DNA of 64,000 bases, taken from the NCBI GenBank assembly GCA_020081605.1, contig JAHREC010000011.1, forward strand, positions 4,960,001 to 5,024,000, in the 5' to 3' direction. Shown in pieces: positions 22,576 to 33,309 of the stretch (position 1 is its first letter; the number at the start of each line of letters is the position of its first letter). The notes under the pieces are model-generated. The model did no database searches. It was given only the letters and a program-made list of their open reading frames with translations, and was not told the origin of the DNA. Source of the stretch: Albifimbria verrucaria (taxonomy: Eukaryota; Ascomycota; Sordariomycetes; Hypocreales; Stachybotryaceae). Made by a program: the position numbers and the translations under genes.

Positions 22576-23975
22576 ATGACCAAAAGCCTTTGTGTCCTCG
22601 TGGCAGCTACTCTTGTTTTCGTGCCTGATACGTCTGCCTCTCCTCTCCAACAGCCACTCCATGGCCTGGATCATTCACAAGGCTACCGATTCGACCCTCT
22701 CCTCCATCTTCCGGGAATATCACCGTACTTCGATGCAGTTGGCTTCGGGCTTGAGCACACTGCACCAGAAGGGTGCGTAGTGACCGCCGCTTCGTACCTT
22801 ATCCGACACGCTGCGATATACGCCAACGACGCCGAATATGAGGACTACATCAAGCCATTTCTTACCAAATTGGAGAAACACCGAGGCGATTTCTCAGGCC
22901 CACTTGAGTACCTGAACGATTGGCATTCTCCGATCGAGGAAGATCGCCTTGAGGATGTAACTCCTTCTGGAAAGGTGGATGCTGAGCGGGTTGGTCATCA
23001 CTTGGTGAAGCGTTACCGGCATTTAGTATCGTCCGTTGGCCGCGTAATTGCAGACACCAAGTCAAGAACATATGATACCGCCAAGGCATTCTTACAAGCA
23101 TTTCCTCAAGGTGGTAGCGTGGAGATTACACGTTTTGACAAGAAGAACCTCAACAACGGTACCCGTGCTCTGCTGCCTCACAAGGCTTGCACCGAATTTT
23201 CCAAAACCCCAGGGACAAAGCAGCAGCTCGAGTTTCTTGACGTGTATGGAAAACAGGTGGCGCGCCGCCTTAGTCCCTACACCCCTGATGATTGTCAGCT
23301 TGAGCCTAAAGATGTCTTTGCACTCCAGTCAATCTGTGGCTATGAATCAGCCATTCGAGGCAAGCGTTCACCTATGTGTGCCATATTCTCTGATGCGGAA
23401 TGGCTGTCTTATGAATACGCATGGGATATGAAGTACGCGCATATGGTTGGCCCACTGAATCCTCTGTCAAATTATTTGGGATTTCCTTGGCTACATTCTC
23501 AAGCTGTGCTATTCGATGCTATCGAAGATGGCTCCGATAAAGGCCTAACGAGACGGCAGGCTGGCCTTCAGATCAGCGACTATTCTTCTATTTTACGCAC
23601 CGAGAAGTGCCGCCCTTCGTCGCTACTGCTTTGGGGATATTCAATTCTTCCTCGCGAGAAGGGTACGACGAGTTCCCGACATCTCACGTCAACCACGTAA
23701 GAGCATGGAAGATGTCTGATTTAATCCCATTCCTGGGGCATGTTGGAATGGAGAAGATGACTTGCGAGATGCCCAGTGCCCATGGAAAAGAGTCCGAGAG
23801 GAAGGAATTCGTGAGGTTTATCGCTAACACTGCGCCACGACCCTTGCCACTGTGCCAGGATGGGCCAGGTGCCAGTTGCTCGTTGAAAAACTTTAGAAAG
23901 ATCGTCAATGCTGGAATGGAAAAATTTGGTGACTTTGATGGTGTTTGCAAGAATGAAAGAGAAGATGAGCTATAG
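22576..23975 (+). CDS. secreted histidine acid phosphatase / phytase-like (one frame break)
   Basis: Branch-2 histidine phosphatase releasing phosphate from esters, possibly inositol phosphates. The catalytic histidine lies in YLIRHAAIYAND (about residue 78 from ATG 22576), a variant of RHGxRxP seen in one fungal subgroup. The proton-donor region reads FFYFTHREVPPF, with Glu as in MINPP-type enzymes. The start at 22576 (MTKSLCVLVAATLVFVPDTSAS) gives a clean signal peptide; the frame is also open from 22513. The frame is lost near 23551-23553: one base joins GLTR to TAGWPSDQRLFFYF and the protein is then 466 residues. Conserved cysteines are present at GCVVTA, KACTEF, DDCQL, SICGYE, PMCAIF, MTCEMP, PLCQDGPGASCS and GVCKN. 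Single exon. With the other two phosphatases it fits a phosphate-acquisition set. Confidence 0.88.
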
Positions 23976-25245
23976 TATTGTCCAGTGCTACGGAGGGGCA
24001 TTTTCGAAGAGTCCATACATAGACGAGCCTTTGAGGTTCCAGAGAGCGAGCTTTCACATGAATCTAACTTTTTGATGTTAGAGATGATCATATATCGAAG
24101 TGAATGGAGAGTAGGGCAAATTAATAGACCTTATAATGTGAATCAAAGATATTAGGTAATATCATTCAAGCATCTAAACTGACCAACAACAAGACTGCTA
24201 TTGGCAATAAGCATCACACTATGTGAGCGTGTTTTCTTTAAATAACCTGCAACAAAGCTGTTTGGTTTCTCTTCTTCAGCCGCCTAATCAAAATTATGGA
24301 CACATGCTCCCATAAATACTTGGATGACTGAATATCTCGAAACGACATAGTCACCAGGATAGCTAGGCAGCCACAAGCCAAGCTAAAACAATGCTTGTTT
24401 TCGCCTTCACAAGTTTATTCTTATGACATACACTTCTGGCCAGGTTGGAAACTCACACATCCTTGTTCATCGTTGTTAGTGGAGAAGTGATCATTCTCCA
24501 AATGGAAAAACGAATAATTCTCAATTCTTGATTCACTTCGCTTTATAGAATGAATATTACTTAACTGAAACAACTATGATGCTATCAGACTTAGGTTGAC
24601 TAGAAATCAGCATGATTAAAGAACTGAATTTCTATATCTCTACAGTATGCTCAGGCCCTGATTAAGAATCTTCACCAAAACTGAAAGTCCTGAGGAGAAT
24701 GTCTCGAGCATGGTTATCCATTGAGGCCATAAGCCTATTTACAAATCTAAATTCTCATGGATAAATAGCCCCGCCAGAATGTTGCCAAGAGGCCCAAGGC
24801 TTGCGCCAAGACTGTTTCTCCGTCAACTCAGGTTGGAAATGATGCATATTGGGACAACGGAGGCGAAGACTCCTTGTCGCCAAAGTAGCATCATGAACTC
24901 GAACCCTGGTCATCTCAATAACACCGCGTCAATTATAGGTGGTTCGTGAATTCACGCACCTTGAGCAATGGTTGGAATAATTGTGCAGGCTGGACGATCG
25001 TGATGGTGTCTTCATATAAAGCATCAAGCTTTGACTGGCGGGAAATTCTCCGGAAAATTGTGGGAAGACTTGGGTGTTTCTTTGTTGTTTGCCTCGAAGC
25101 TTACCATGACTGCAGACATCTTCAACCAAATAGGCGGTGGTGCATATAAAATCATGAAGATTCATCACTTGAAATCTCAGTCCTCTCAGGTTTTGATTCA
25201 GATCAGTTGGATACCCCTTCAACATACAATATTATTCCTGACAAG
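23976..25245. other. intergenic, no gene recognised
   Basis: AT-rich sequence between the phosphatase and the pectate lyase. Frames at 24929-25225 have no motif. Probably promoter of the pectate lyase near its right end. Confidence 0.5.
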
Positions 25246-26638
25246 ATGGAGATAATTGTTCTCTTCATAGCCCTAATGGGCGTTGTATCTGCTCAAGCGC
25301 CGCCATATGGACAATGCGGCGGCGAGGGTGGACTGGACCCACGACCTGCACTGCGGGTATGTCTCTAAGCAAATGTTCTGTGCTGCTTGTTCTAACATCT
25401 ACTAGGTTGGACGTGTGTTGCCTCAAATCAATGGTATTCTCAATGTGTCCAGGGTGGCAGTGGATCTCCCGATCCGTCTCCCCATCGCCGTCATCTCCTC
25501 CTAGCAGTGGCTCCTGCGGGTCCGCGAGCGTTGATCAGCTGGTGGGATTCGGAGCTGGCACTACAGGTGGAGGTAGTGGTGCCGGCGTAACTGTTACTTC
25601 TTGCAGCGCTCTTAAGTCGGCTCTTAATAATGGCGGCGTGATTCGAATTTCTGGTACTCTTAGCGGCTGTGGCCGTATGGATGTGAAGGCTAATACTAGT
25701 CTTCTTGGTGCTGGCTCTGGTTCCGGTTCGCCGCCCCTTCTCAATCTGTGATTACCATGCTTATAAACCGCCAAAGGTCTTCGAGATGGCGGTTTCCGTC
25801 TTCGCCGAATCAGCAATGTCATTATTCGTAATCTTAATTTTAAAAACCCTGCTGAAGGTGACGACATAATTTCCCTCGACCAAGCCACACGGGTGTGGAT
25901 TGACCACTACGACCTTTCCAGCAATGGAATCACTGGAGATAAAGATTACTACGACGGTAGAGGTTGAAAGCCCGCATGAAAGAGCGAGCGCTAATGTCCC
26001 TCAGGTTTGTTAGATATAACTCACGCATCCGACTATGTGACTGTATCCTGGACCAAGTTCCATGATCACGTAAGTGCACAAGTCTTGAAAAGACTCCTGT
26101 GATGTATTGAAAATTCCATACTAACCACAACTTATTCACCAGTGGAAGGGCTCATTGATTGGCCATTCCGATAGCAACGCCAGCGAAGATACTGGCAAGC
26201 TTCGTGTGACGTATCACCACAATCACTTTTACAACGTCAACTCTCGCCTCCCATCGATCCGCTTCGGCACTGGCCATTTTTATAGTTCTTGCTATGAAAA
26301 CAACCCATCTTCTGGAATCAATTCTCGCATGGGTGCCAATGTCTTGGTCGAACAGACTTCGTTTACCAACACCAAACTCTCTGTAGTGACCAATCTTGAT
26401 AGTTCCAATGAAGGTTATGCGACGTCAAGAAATAATATATTCACCAACTCAGACACAAGGATTACCAGAGGAAGCAGTTTTAGTCCTCCGTACAGTTATA
26501 CGTTAGTCATTTCGTAGTTTCTTCTATGTCACCATTGGTTCCCTTCGGTTACTGACGCTGAGTTATAGTGCGGATCCTGCTTCTTGCATCTGCAACCATG
26601 TCAAATCGAGAGCTGGCACAGGGGTTGTTAGTGTTTGA
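25246..26638 (+). CDS. pectate lyase (PL1) with N-terminal CBM1, six exons (two frame breaks)
   Basis: Secreted enzyme cleaving polygalacturonate by beta-elimination. Exons 25246-25356, 25406-25725, 25777-25956, 26005-26069, 26143-26501 and 26569-26638 give 368 residues. A signal peptide (MEIIVLFIALMGVVSAQ) is followed directly by a fungal cellulose-binding module (PPYGQCGGEGW...GWTCVASNQWYSQC) and a Ser/Pro linker. The lyase domain then shows VIIRNLNFKNP, WIDHYDLSSNGITGDKDYYD (calcium-binding Asp residues), SWTKFHDHWKGSLIGHSDSN and VTYHHNHFYNVNSRLPSIRFG (catalytic Arg region), ending in a Cys pair (CIC). Missing bases: GGG 25326-25328 inside the CBM1 and CCCC 25480-25483 at the linker. CBM1 at the N-terminus of a pectate lyase suggests targeting to cellulose-pectin composite walls. 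Confidence 0.9.
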
Positions 26639-27430
26639 GCGAGTTCCTTCTAAAAGGCAACTATTTCGAAACAACTATTTCCATGCCACACGAGAGAATA
26701 TTGCTGCAAAGGAATTCATCACAAGCTAGCAGGAATTTACTATGAGAATTCTCAATGTCTAAAGACAAGGCTACAGCTACCTAACTTGGTGCATAATGAT
26801 ACCCTGGCATATTTATTTCTTGACCGGTTTCAAAAACGACTGTCGCAATTTTCTGTGCCTGTATGAAGTTACCCCAATTAGCCTATGTGCAGCTGTTACG
26901 TGGTAAAAACTCGTCTGAAACTGAAGTTTCCTAAAACTTAACCACTTACGCAAGGGTGATTTTGCATAGCTTAACAGATTGATGCCTTCTTTCTTTTTCT
27001 AGAGCAATATCAGCTACTCTTAACATATCCTACGTTCGCTAGAGCACTTCGGAAGGTATTCGCATAACCTTCTATATATCACGAGGTAAGGGTTCTGTCT
27101 GAAAGGGCTCTTCAGATACTTCTTAACTGGCAAGCTAACCAGGGTGATTATTTCGAGAATCGGCAAGGAGAGCTAAACACTATTGGAATGGGGTTGACGT
27201 AACATGAACTTATGAGTAGTGGTGACATATGTTCCTGCAGGACAGTTTGTTAAGATTGCTATGAAGATTAATACATGCCTGTAATGTAACTCCTAACCCT
27301 TAAAGCCATGCATTTTAACTTTGCCAGTTCAGGACTCTATACTTTCTTTAATCTACCAAATGAACTCTCTATTTCAACATATAAGTGATGCCATCAAGAA
27401 AAGCCTTCGTATTCGTTTAATTTCAAAACT
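26639..27430. other. intergenic, no gene recognised
   Basis: 3' flanks of two convergent genes. Nothing recognised beyond AT-rich sequence. Confidence 0.5.
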
Positions 27431-29779
27431 TCATGTACTGTAAACCCGACCAATAGTCAAGCGGCTCGCCCGACTGCCATCACCAAGCAGTAACTCTATC
27501 CCTTCATGGTCCACAGTCCTAACGAACACAGGGGTTGTCATAGTATTCCACTTGTCATCTCCGTCTGCTATTTTCCGTATAACGGGGTTTGTCGGCCGTT
27601 GTGACGTAAAAGCAAGCGCTATCAACTCGCTCAGCCCACCCCATGCACCACTTGCCCACCCGTTTGAGACCAGGCGGAACCATAGAACATAGGCACAGAA
27701 TACAAGGACAAGTCCCGCGTGTAAAAGTAGCAAGAAAACGCCGAATATGATTGTAGGTGTTTTGAAGCCATAGCCCCAGCCCTTGCGCTCAACCCTCCAA
27801 TTCATGGCGTAGGCATCCTGAAGCTCCTTTTCGTCTTTTTCTATTGAGCCACTTGTGCCATTGCTCGACTGAAGCCACAGCTGCTTCCACTGAACGGTTC
27901 CGTTGTTGTTGTTATGGATGACTAGGCCAAGATCTTGTGCGAGTGCTACGCGTGATATGGCATCTGCGATGGCTAGCGACAAGGTCGTGGCAACTGCCCT
28001 GGCAGCCTCGACGTCATTCTTGTCTTCCGTAGATTGGGGAATAAACTTTGCCGTCTTAAACGAGCTGAAATCCCAGCTCTCACCATCATCGGGCCACACA
28101 AAACTATCCAGTAGCCATCTCATTGCAGAGCCGTTGAACGTACTTCCAATAGCACTGACAACATCACCTGTTGGATTATTCAGAAAATCTGCCCAACTGA
28201 GAGACATCAATATATTGGGTTGGTTCAGGTTCTTATTTCGAACTTTCTTATCCTCCCAGAATGGTGATAGAGTCGAGAGATCGGCGAGATCATTTGGTAG
28301 CAAATTGTCAGCTGTCGGATCGTAATGAGTTTCCGAGGATGCCCAGCGAGCGTCAATCATACAAGGAATTAAGATACTGTCTTGAACAGGGCTTGTTTTG
28401 TTACCGACGTTCTGTTTATGCCGCGCCATAGGAACTGTCACGAAAGCGCCAATAGATGGTTGTCCATCTGCTGAGAGGGGTGCCACATCTACCCATTCGA
28501 ATGACGTTTCGTCAACATCGTCTCTCTCAAAGTCCCAAAGTTCGACTGGTACTTCCCATGAGCTCCTGGACTTGTAAGAATCTTCAAGGCTTTCTGTGTG
28601 GTAGCTACTAAAATTTCGCATCCTCCCCATATGGAAGCTTGGCTTGCTACCGGTCTTTCGGATTTCGTTGTATGAATATCTGCTGCATTGAACTTGAACC
28701 AGAGGAGCATATATGTCCTCCTGTTCTGGAATGAACTTTGGCCGTTTTGACTGGTTAACGTTGTACGTTGATTCGTTCGAGTCGATGTAATTCCAGAAAG
28801 CTCCAGCTAACTCTACGACAGACGAATGCAATGTCGTCGCGATTGCCAAATGTTCGTCATCGGTCGAATATTCCAGAGAAGAAACCAATTCACGAGATGT
28901 TCCCACCCCAGGATGGTTCATTTGAGCTGACGGTTTCGCGTTGCTGACGGCCCATGCTTCAACAAGATCTTTGACTTCCGGGAAGCCACTATCGGGACAA
29001 TTTGCCTGTGCATATTCAGTACAAGTATCGAGAACCATAAGACTATCATTGAGAAGGGTAGGATAGATCCAGTCGGGAGAAGCCTGAATGTAAGAGGTTA
29101 ATTTCTCCCCATTGTATGGATCATGTACTGGCCACCATTCTAAAATTGGGCTTATGATAATAGCGGTAAAAGGGCCAATCATATTGGCGTATATGACCAA
29201 AAGTGCAAGTCCAAGAGCCATGAAGAAATTCCTGGGGTTCTCCGGTTTGGTAAACGGAGCCCAGAGCTCGCGGGAGAAGAAGTATGAGGGTGATCCAACT
29301 TGGTATGCACCTGACATCAAGCCCCAAGCCACTCCATCTCCCACTAACATTCTTCTGAAGGCATGCATGACCATCGCGGAAAGTGATAGTACGATAATTA
29401 TCTCATACAACTTCGCTGCAAACTGTAATATGTCTTGTATTCGTGTTCCCCTAAGGATAGACCATAAAAATTTATTGTCCCAATCTGCCTCATCAGTCCA
29501 GTATGTATTGTTGAAGGTAAGTTGGACGGCAGCGCCTGTGCAACCCAATGCAATGACGTGGATCAACCACGAAAATGAGAGTAGGCTTCTAAACAGGCTC
29601 TTCTCTAGAATGGGGGCTTGCTGAGAATTGTTTTGTGGTAGCAGCTTCTCCTCATCGGGCTTGGAGCCAGATTCTTGGGAAGGAGAGCTGAACGTCTGTA
29701 TCTGAGGGTCATGATTGAGTCTGTCACTAGCATCTATTGAAGTCCGAAAGGAATCTGGTTGCTGGATGGCCACCGCCAT
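27431..29779 (-). CDS. large fungal membrane protein, about four TM segments, function unknown
   Basis: Intact single-exon gene of 782 codons, the longest undisturbed frame in the window. The predicted layout is: polar N-terminus (1-60), hydrophobic spans at about 66-88, 117-140 and 184-208, a long polar region (about 210-680) with many N-X-S/T sequons, a last span at about 683-708 (TIIFGVFLLLLHAGLVLVF), and a short basic tail. The distribution suggests three N-terminal spans, a large extracellular or lumenal domain and a final anchor. Ascomycete genomes carry families of such proteins without assigned function; I recognise no enzymatic motif. No frame break was found. Isolated between two convergent or tandem genes with no clear functional link. 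Confidence 0.75.
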   Translation of the reverse strand: MAVAIQQPDSFRTSIDASDRLNHDPQIQTFSSPSQESGSKPDEEKLLPQNNSQQAPILEKSLFRSLLSFSWLIHVIALGCTGAAVQLTFNNTYWTDEADWDNKFLWSILRGTRIQDILQFAAKLYEIIIVLSLSAMVMHAFRRMLVGDGVAWGLMSGAYQVGSPSYFFSRELWAPFTKPENPRNFFMALGLALLVIYANMIGPFTAIIISPILEWWPVHDPYNGEKLTSYIQASPDWIYPTLLNDSLMVLDTCTEYAQANCPDSGFPEVKDLVEAWAVSNAKPSAQMNHPGVGTSRELVSSLEYSTDDEHLAIATTLHSSVVELAGAFWNYIDSNESTYNVNQSKRPKFIPEQEDIYAPLVQVQCSRYSYNEIRKTGSKPSFHMGRMRNFSSYHTESLEDSYKSRSSWEVPVELWDFERDDVDETSFEWVDVAPLSADGQPSIGAFVTVPMARHKQNVGNKTSPVQDSILIPCMIDARWASSETHYDPTADNLLPNDLADLSTLSPFWEDKKVRNKNLNQPNILMSLSWADFLNNPTGDVVSAIGSTFNGSAMRWLLDSFVWPDDGESWDFSSFKTAKFIPQSTEDKNDVEAARAVATTLSLAIADAISRVALAQDLGLVIHNNNNGTVQWKQLWLQSSNGTSGSIEKDEKELQDAYAMNWRVERKGWGYGFKTPTIIFGVFLLLLHAGLVLVFCAYVLWFRLVSNGWASGAWGGLSELIALAFTSQRPTNPVIRKIADGDDKWNTMTTPVFVRTVDHEGIELLLGDGSRASRLTIGRVYST

Positions 29780-30440
29780 GACGTTTTGAAATGAAAAAGA
29801 AAGGAATAACGCAGAAAACGCTTGAAAACCGTGGGTTAGGGCAATTGAACATGGCTATCTCAATGCTTTATTAAAAAAAGCAGGAATTTCTAACCTAGTA
29901 CTCTATAAAACTAGATAAAAATTTCAGGGTACTTGGTGCTGACAGGATTCGGAACTTCAGTGCTGCAGGCATGAGAGCCTCCAATTGCAAGGTGGTGGAG
30001 GAGCATGATCCCTGCTCAAGGTGAGAAATTGGTGCAATTTTCGGTCTTATCCTAACCATTCAGTTATTGTTCTTAGAACTTGTCTCGCTCGCTAAGCAAC
30101 TCTGATACATCATTGATAAGTTACCCCTATTAGGGGGTTTATAGGAGACAATATACTTCCCATTCCGTAAATAGGTTAGGAATGAGCAGCGAGACATAGG
30201 GTTTCAAATGTGTCGGTTGCACTTGCAAATCAAAGCCTCTGAAAATAATAGACTGTCTATGTCCATTTTATTCAACTGTTCATCTGTCTATGGGGTCATT
30301 ATCCTAGCTTGTTTAAGACAAGCATTTTGACATTAGCTAGTAGCGTTATGTCAAGCTACCGAAAGTGTTATCATTAGATACGATTGACCATATACTGATC
30401 CTTGCTCAGGAGTGATAGGGTATCGCCAGCTGGCTCTCCA
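29780..30440. other. intergenic, no gene recognised
   Basis: Promoter of the membrane protein (right-to-left) and the 3' flank of the S33 hydrolase. No open frame with a signature. Confidence 0.5.
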
Positions 30441-32360
30441 CTAGAGATTTCCTTGTCCTCCCTGACTGGAAATATGTATTGTGTCACTAGATGCCAAAAC
30501 CCAGAGACTCTTGAGCAACTCCTTATCTTCCTCACTTAACGAAGAGACAGGCAAGTTGCCCGGTGTAGGAAATACTCAGTATCGATACCACATCTATAAT
30601 TGACGTTATCATCGAGTAATTTGACGTTAACCAAAAAGGGATCTTACGTTCTACCAGTTTCTGGCAATACTCCCTCATTGAAGTATCGTTTAATCCATTT
30701 TGCAGTGCAAAGCGAAGGCATACTGAGGCTGCAATGACCATAGGACCTTTGTTCAAGAAGACCCGCGTTTTCGAAGCTATTGTGAGCTTTCTTGGCAGAA
30801 ATTAAAGGACACATGGGGTCCCATGTTGTTGATAGTATCAGGATGGGCTCGGCTGTCCTCACTCGGGGAAGTCAGGGCCATAGCGGGGGTAAAAGTGATG
30901 GGTTGTAGGGATCGACCATGAAGCTCGATCATAAATATCAGATCCTTGGTATCTCGATATCAATGAAGACATTGTAGGCTTAGAATTAATGTAATTCTGA
31001 ATAGGCCTAATACCACGAACTGGAGCTTCTCGACCTGTTTTCCAATTATCGTTCAACGTGGTGAAAGTGGGTGAGTCATCCACAAGATAATCCACAACCC
31101 AAGACTCAGCATATGCGTTATATGCTGGAGTAGCATTGCCATTCACCAGGGCTGCGAGATTCTGTGCAAGTAACGGCCAAGTTATTGGCTTGTATAATGC
31201 GAAGAGAATCCCATTCATCACAACGTTTCGTCGTGTTATAGCGCCATAGTTGGACGAGTTCAAGTACACAGGAATTGGTTCATTTTCTAATTCCTCGAGA
31301 AAGTTCATGATATAGGTCTCAAGCTCTTCAGTAGAGCTGAAATCGATGTTTCCTATAGAGTTCAGTGGGCAAACTTTTCCGGCTTTGAAACATTCATGGA
31401 AGAAGCCGGTGAATACTCTGTCGGTATCACTTAAAGCTTCTTCGAAGATGAATGCATTGTACCATTGGTCTAGGTTGCTGATACCATCGATCATTAGTCG
31501 GGAGACGCGGTCAGGAACATTTGCGCATATGTCTGTGCAAGAATTGATCCATCTGCTAATATTGGTTATTCGATAGCGTGCGGCAATTGACAAGAAGAAC
31601 ATACAGCTTAACCCCAGTAATACATTTTGTCCTGTCCAATTGCTTCAAGAATGGAGTTCATGTCGTAAGCAACCTGGGGTGTATTCACATATTTTGCATG
31701 TTCGCCCGTCTTATCAGCACAAGCCTTCGCCTTATTCTCAGCCCTCGTATACATTTCACCAGACTGGAACCCAAGATCCCATGGGTTGCTCGCTAGGGCT
31801 TTAATGCGTTCGGAATGGCTTGAATAACAAACTGCTTGAGGTGTTGATTGGCCCACACCACGTGGGTCAAAGCTCAATAAATGAAATCCTTCTCCAATTA
31901 ATTTATTAAATTCCGAGGCCGACCATCGAAGAAGATTAACTCCACTGGCTGTGAAGAGTCAGTTATTGCCATGATTATTGAAATTTGAATTTACCCCAGG
32001 CCCCCGGGTTAAGGATAATGTGTCTATCTCCGGTGGTAGAGGCGTTTTTGGCGAGCATTCTGATGAGAGGTATCGAAAACGATTTGTTCGAGGACTTGTC
32101 AAAATGGTCCATGGGAACATTGAGTTGGGAGCCTGGCGTATTATGTTAGCATATCCAATTGCAAGAGAATTAGGAATGATCACATTCAAGCGTATGATTA
32201 TTAGCGTCGCCACACTCATGCCACTGCAGATGGGGCGCAAGTCGAAGTTCAGAGGCACCTGAGGTTCAAGGGCCTCGCACTGAACTACCGGCTGTAAAAA
32301 TAAAAATGTTGCAACTAATAAAGGAATCATGGTGTGACTGGAACCCATATGTTGATGCAC
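30441..32360 (-). CDS. secreted alpha/beta hydrolase, S33 / TAP-like family (several frame breaks)
   Basis: Prolyl/tripeptidyl-aminopeptidase-like hydrolase with the TAP C-terminal domain. Exons on the minus strand: 32184-32360, 31995-32132, 31613-31948, 30648-31555, 30441-30593. A signal peptide (MIPLLVATFLFLQPVVQC) starts at ATG 32330 within the longer frame. Family signs: WHECGDANNHTLEC, RHIILNPG (oxyanion loop), LLSFDPRGVGQSTP, YYWG before the nucleophile, AQTYAQMFPDRVSRLMIDG, ILILSTTWDPMCPL (catalytic Asp), SYGHCSL (catalytic His) and YFNEGVLPETG. Missing bases are indicated near 32239-32243, at AA 31516-31517, GGGG 30865-30868 and GG 30568-30569. The loop at 31994-32005 reads NPGAWASG, where the family has NPGGPGxSG. 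The nucleophile elbow falls at the junction of exons 3 and 4 and reads GADGS, so the catalytic serine is not resolved. Length about 570 residues. Confidence 0.78.
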
Positions 32361-33309
32361 TGTTAATTTGAACTCTCGCGGAAGCGAGATAGGGGCCCAT
32401 CATAGATTCTATCTTAACCGCTGCCCCGCACTGATTGGATGACTTTTGTTATTCATCAGCACGTGATCAGATTGGCTTATTGACTATTATCAATAACTCA
32501 AGTAGTTGATATGGATTCAACGGATTATTCAGCTATCATGGCATGGGCTGGACAACCTGGGTGGTAGATCTGATCATATGCTCTTGCTCAGCTGTAGGCC
32601 TTAAGCCTCTCATCTGCCCCCTACTCTCACACTCCTTTATTTGTACTGTCTAAATTCGCTAGCTATCTCCGATCTGCTATAATATTGCATATTGATTCGA
32701 TCGTCTTAATATGACTTCTTCATGTTCGTTAAGTAGATGTTTTCAAGCCCTGGAGTTAGTACTAGAGCATAAGGTTTGAGTTATACCATGAGCTCCTATT
32801 TGCACAAATTATGTATACCGCTTTCTGTTGAAAGCCACTAGGTATCTTAGCCTACACGCTTGGTCTACCTATTATTGACATCAGCAACCAAAATTGCTTC
32901 CTTCAAGTCTAAATTGATTGCAGCCCTGGTTTATACCTTACTAGAACTCACATACATTGAACAGAGTCTATAAAATATAATCTATTTTACCGGGCATTCG
33001 GATACGATAGTAATTCACCAATCCGTTGTCAAGATAATCAAAGCTCTACAACCTATACACAAAGTAACTCAATTGTACTTGCCAGGGCCGCGAAGTATGA
33101 TTCCCCAGTATGTGAAACTACATTTCAATGGTTTTGGCACGAAAAATGGCCGGGGTTTCTCTTCGTACGAAGATCCGAGAAACCGTTTCGGGGTCTTTCC
33201 TTCACACTTCAAAACCGTTTAGAAAATGGGCATAATATTAGCATTGATTTCTATGAAATCTCATAAGTGGAATTTGACCAATCTTTCTGCATAGGCTGTA
33301 AAAAGCATA
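32361..33309. other. intergenic, no gene recognised
   Basis: AT-rich; promoter of the S33 hydrolase at the left end and 3' flank of the glucanase at the right end. No gene seen. Confidence 0.5.
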
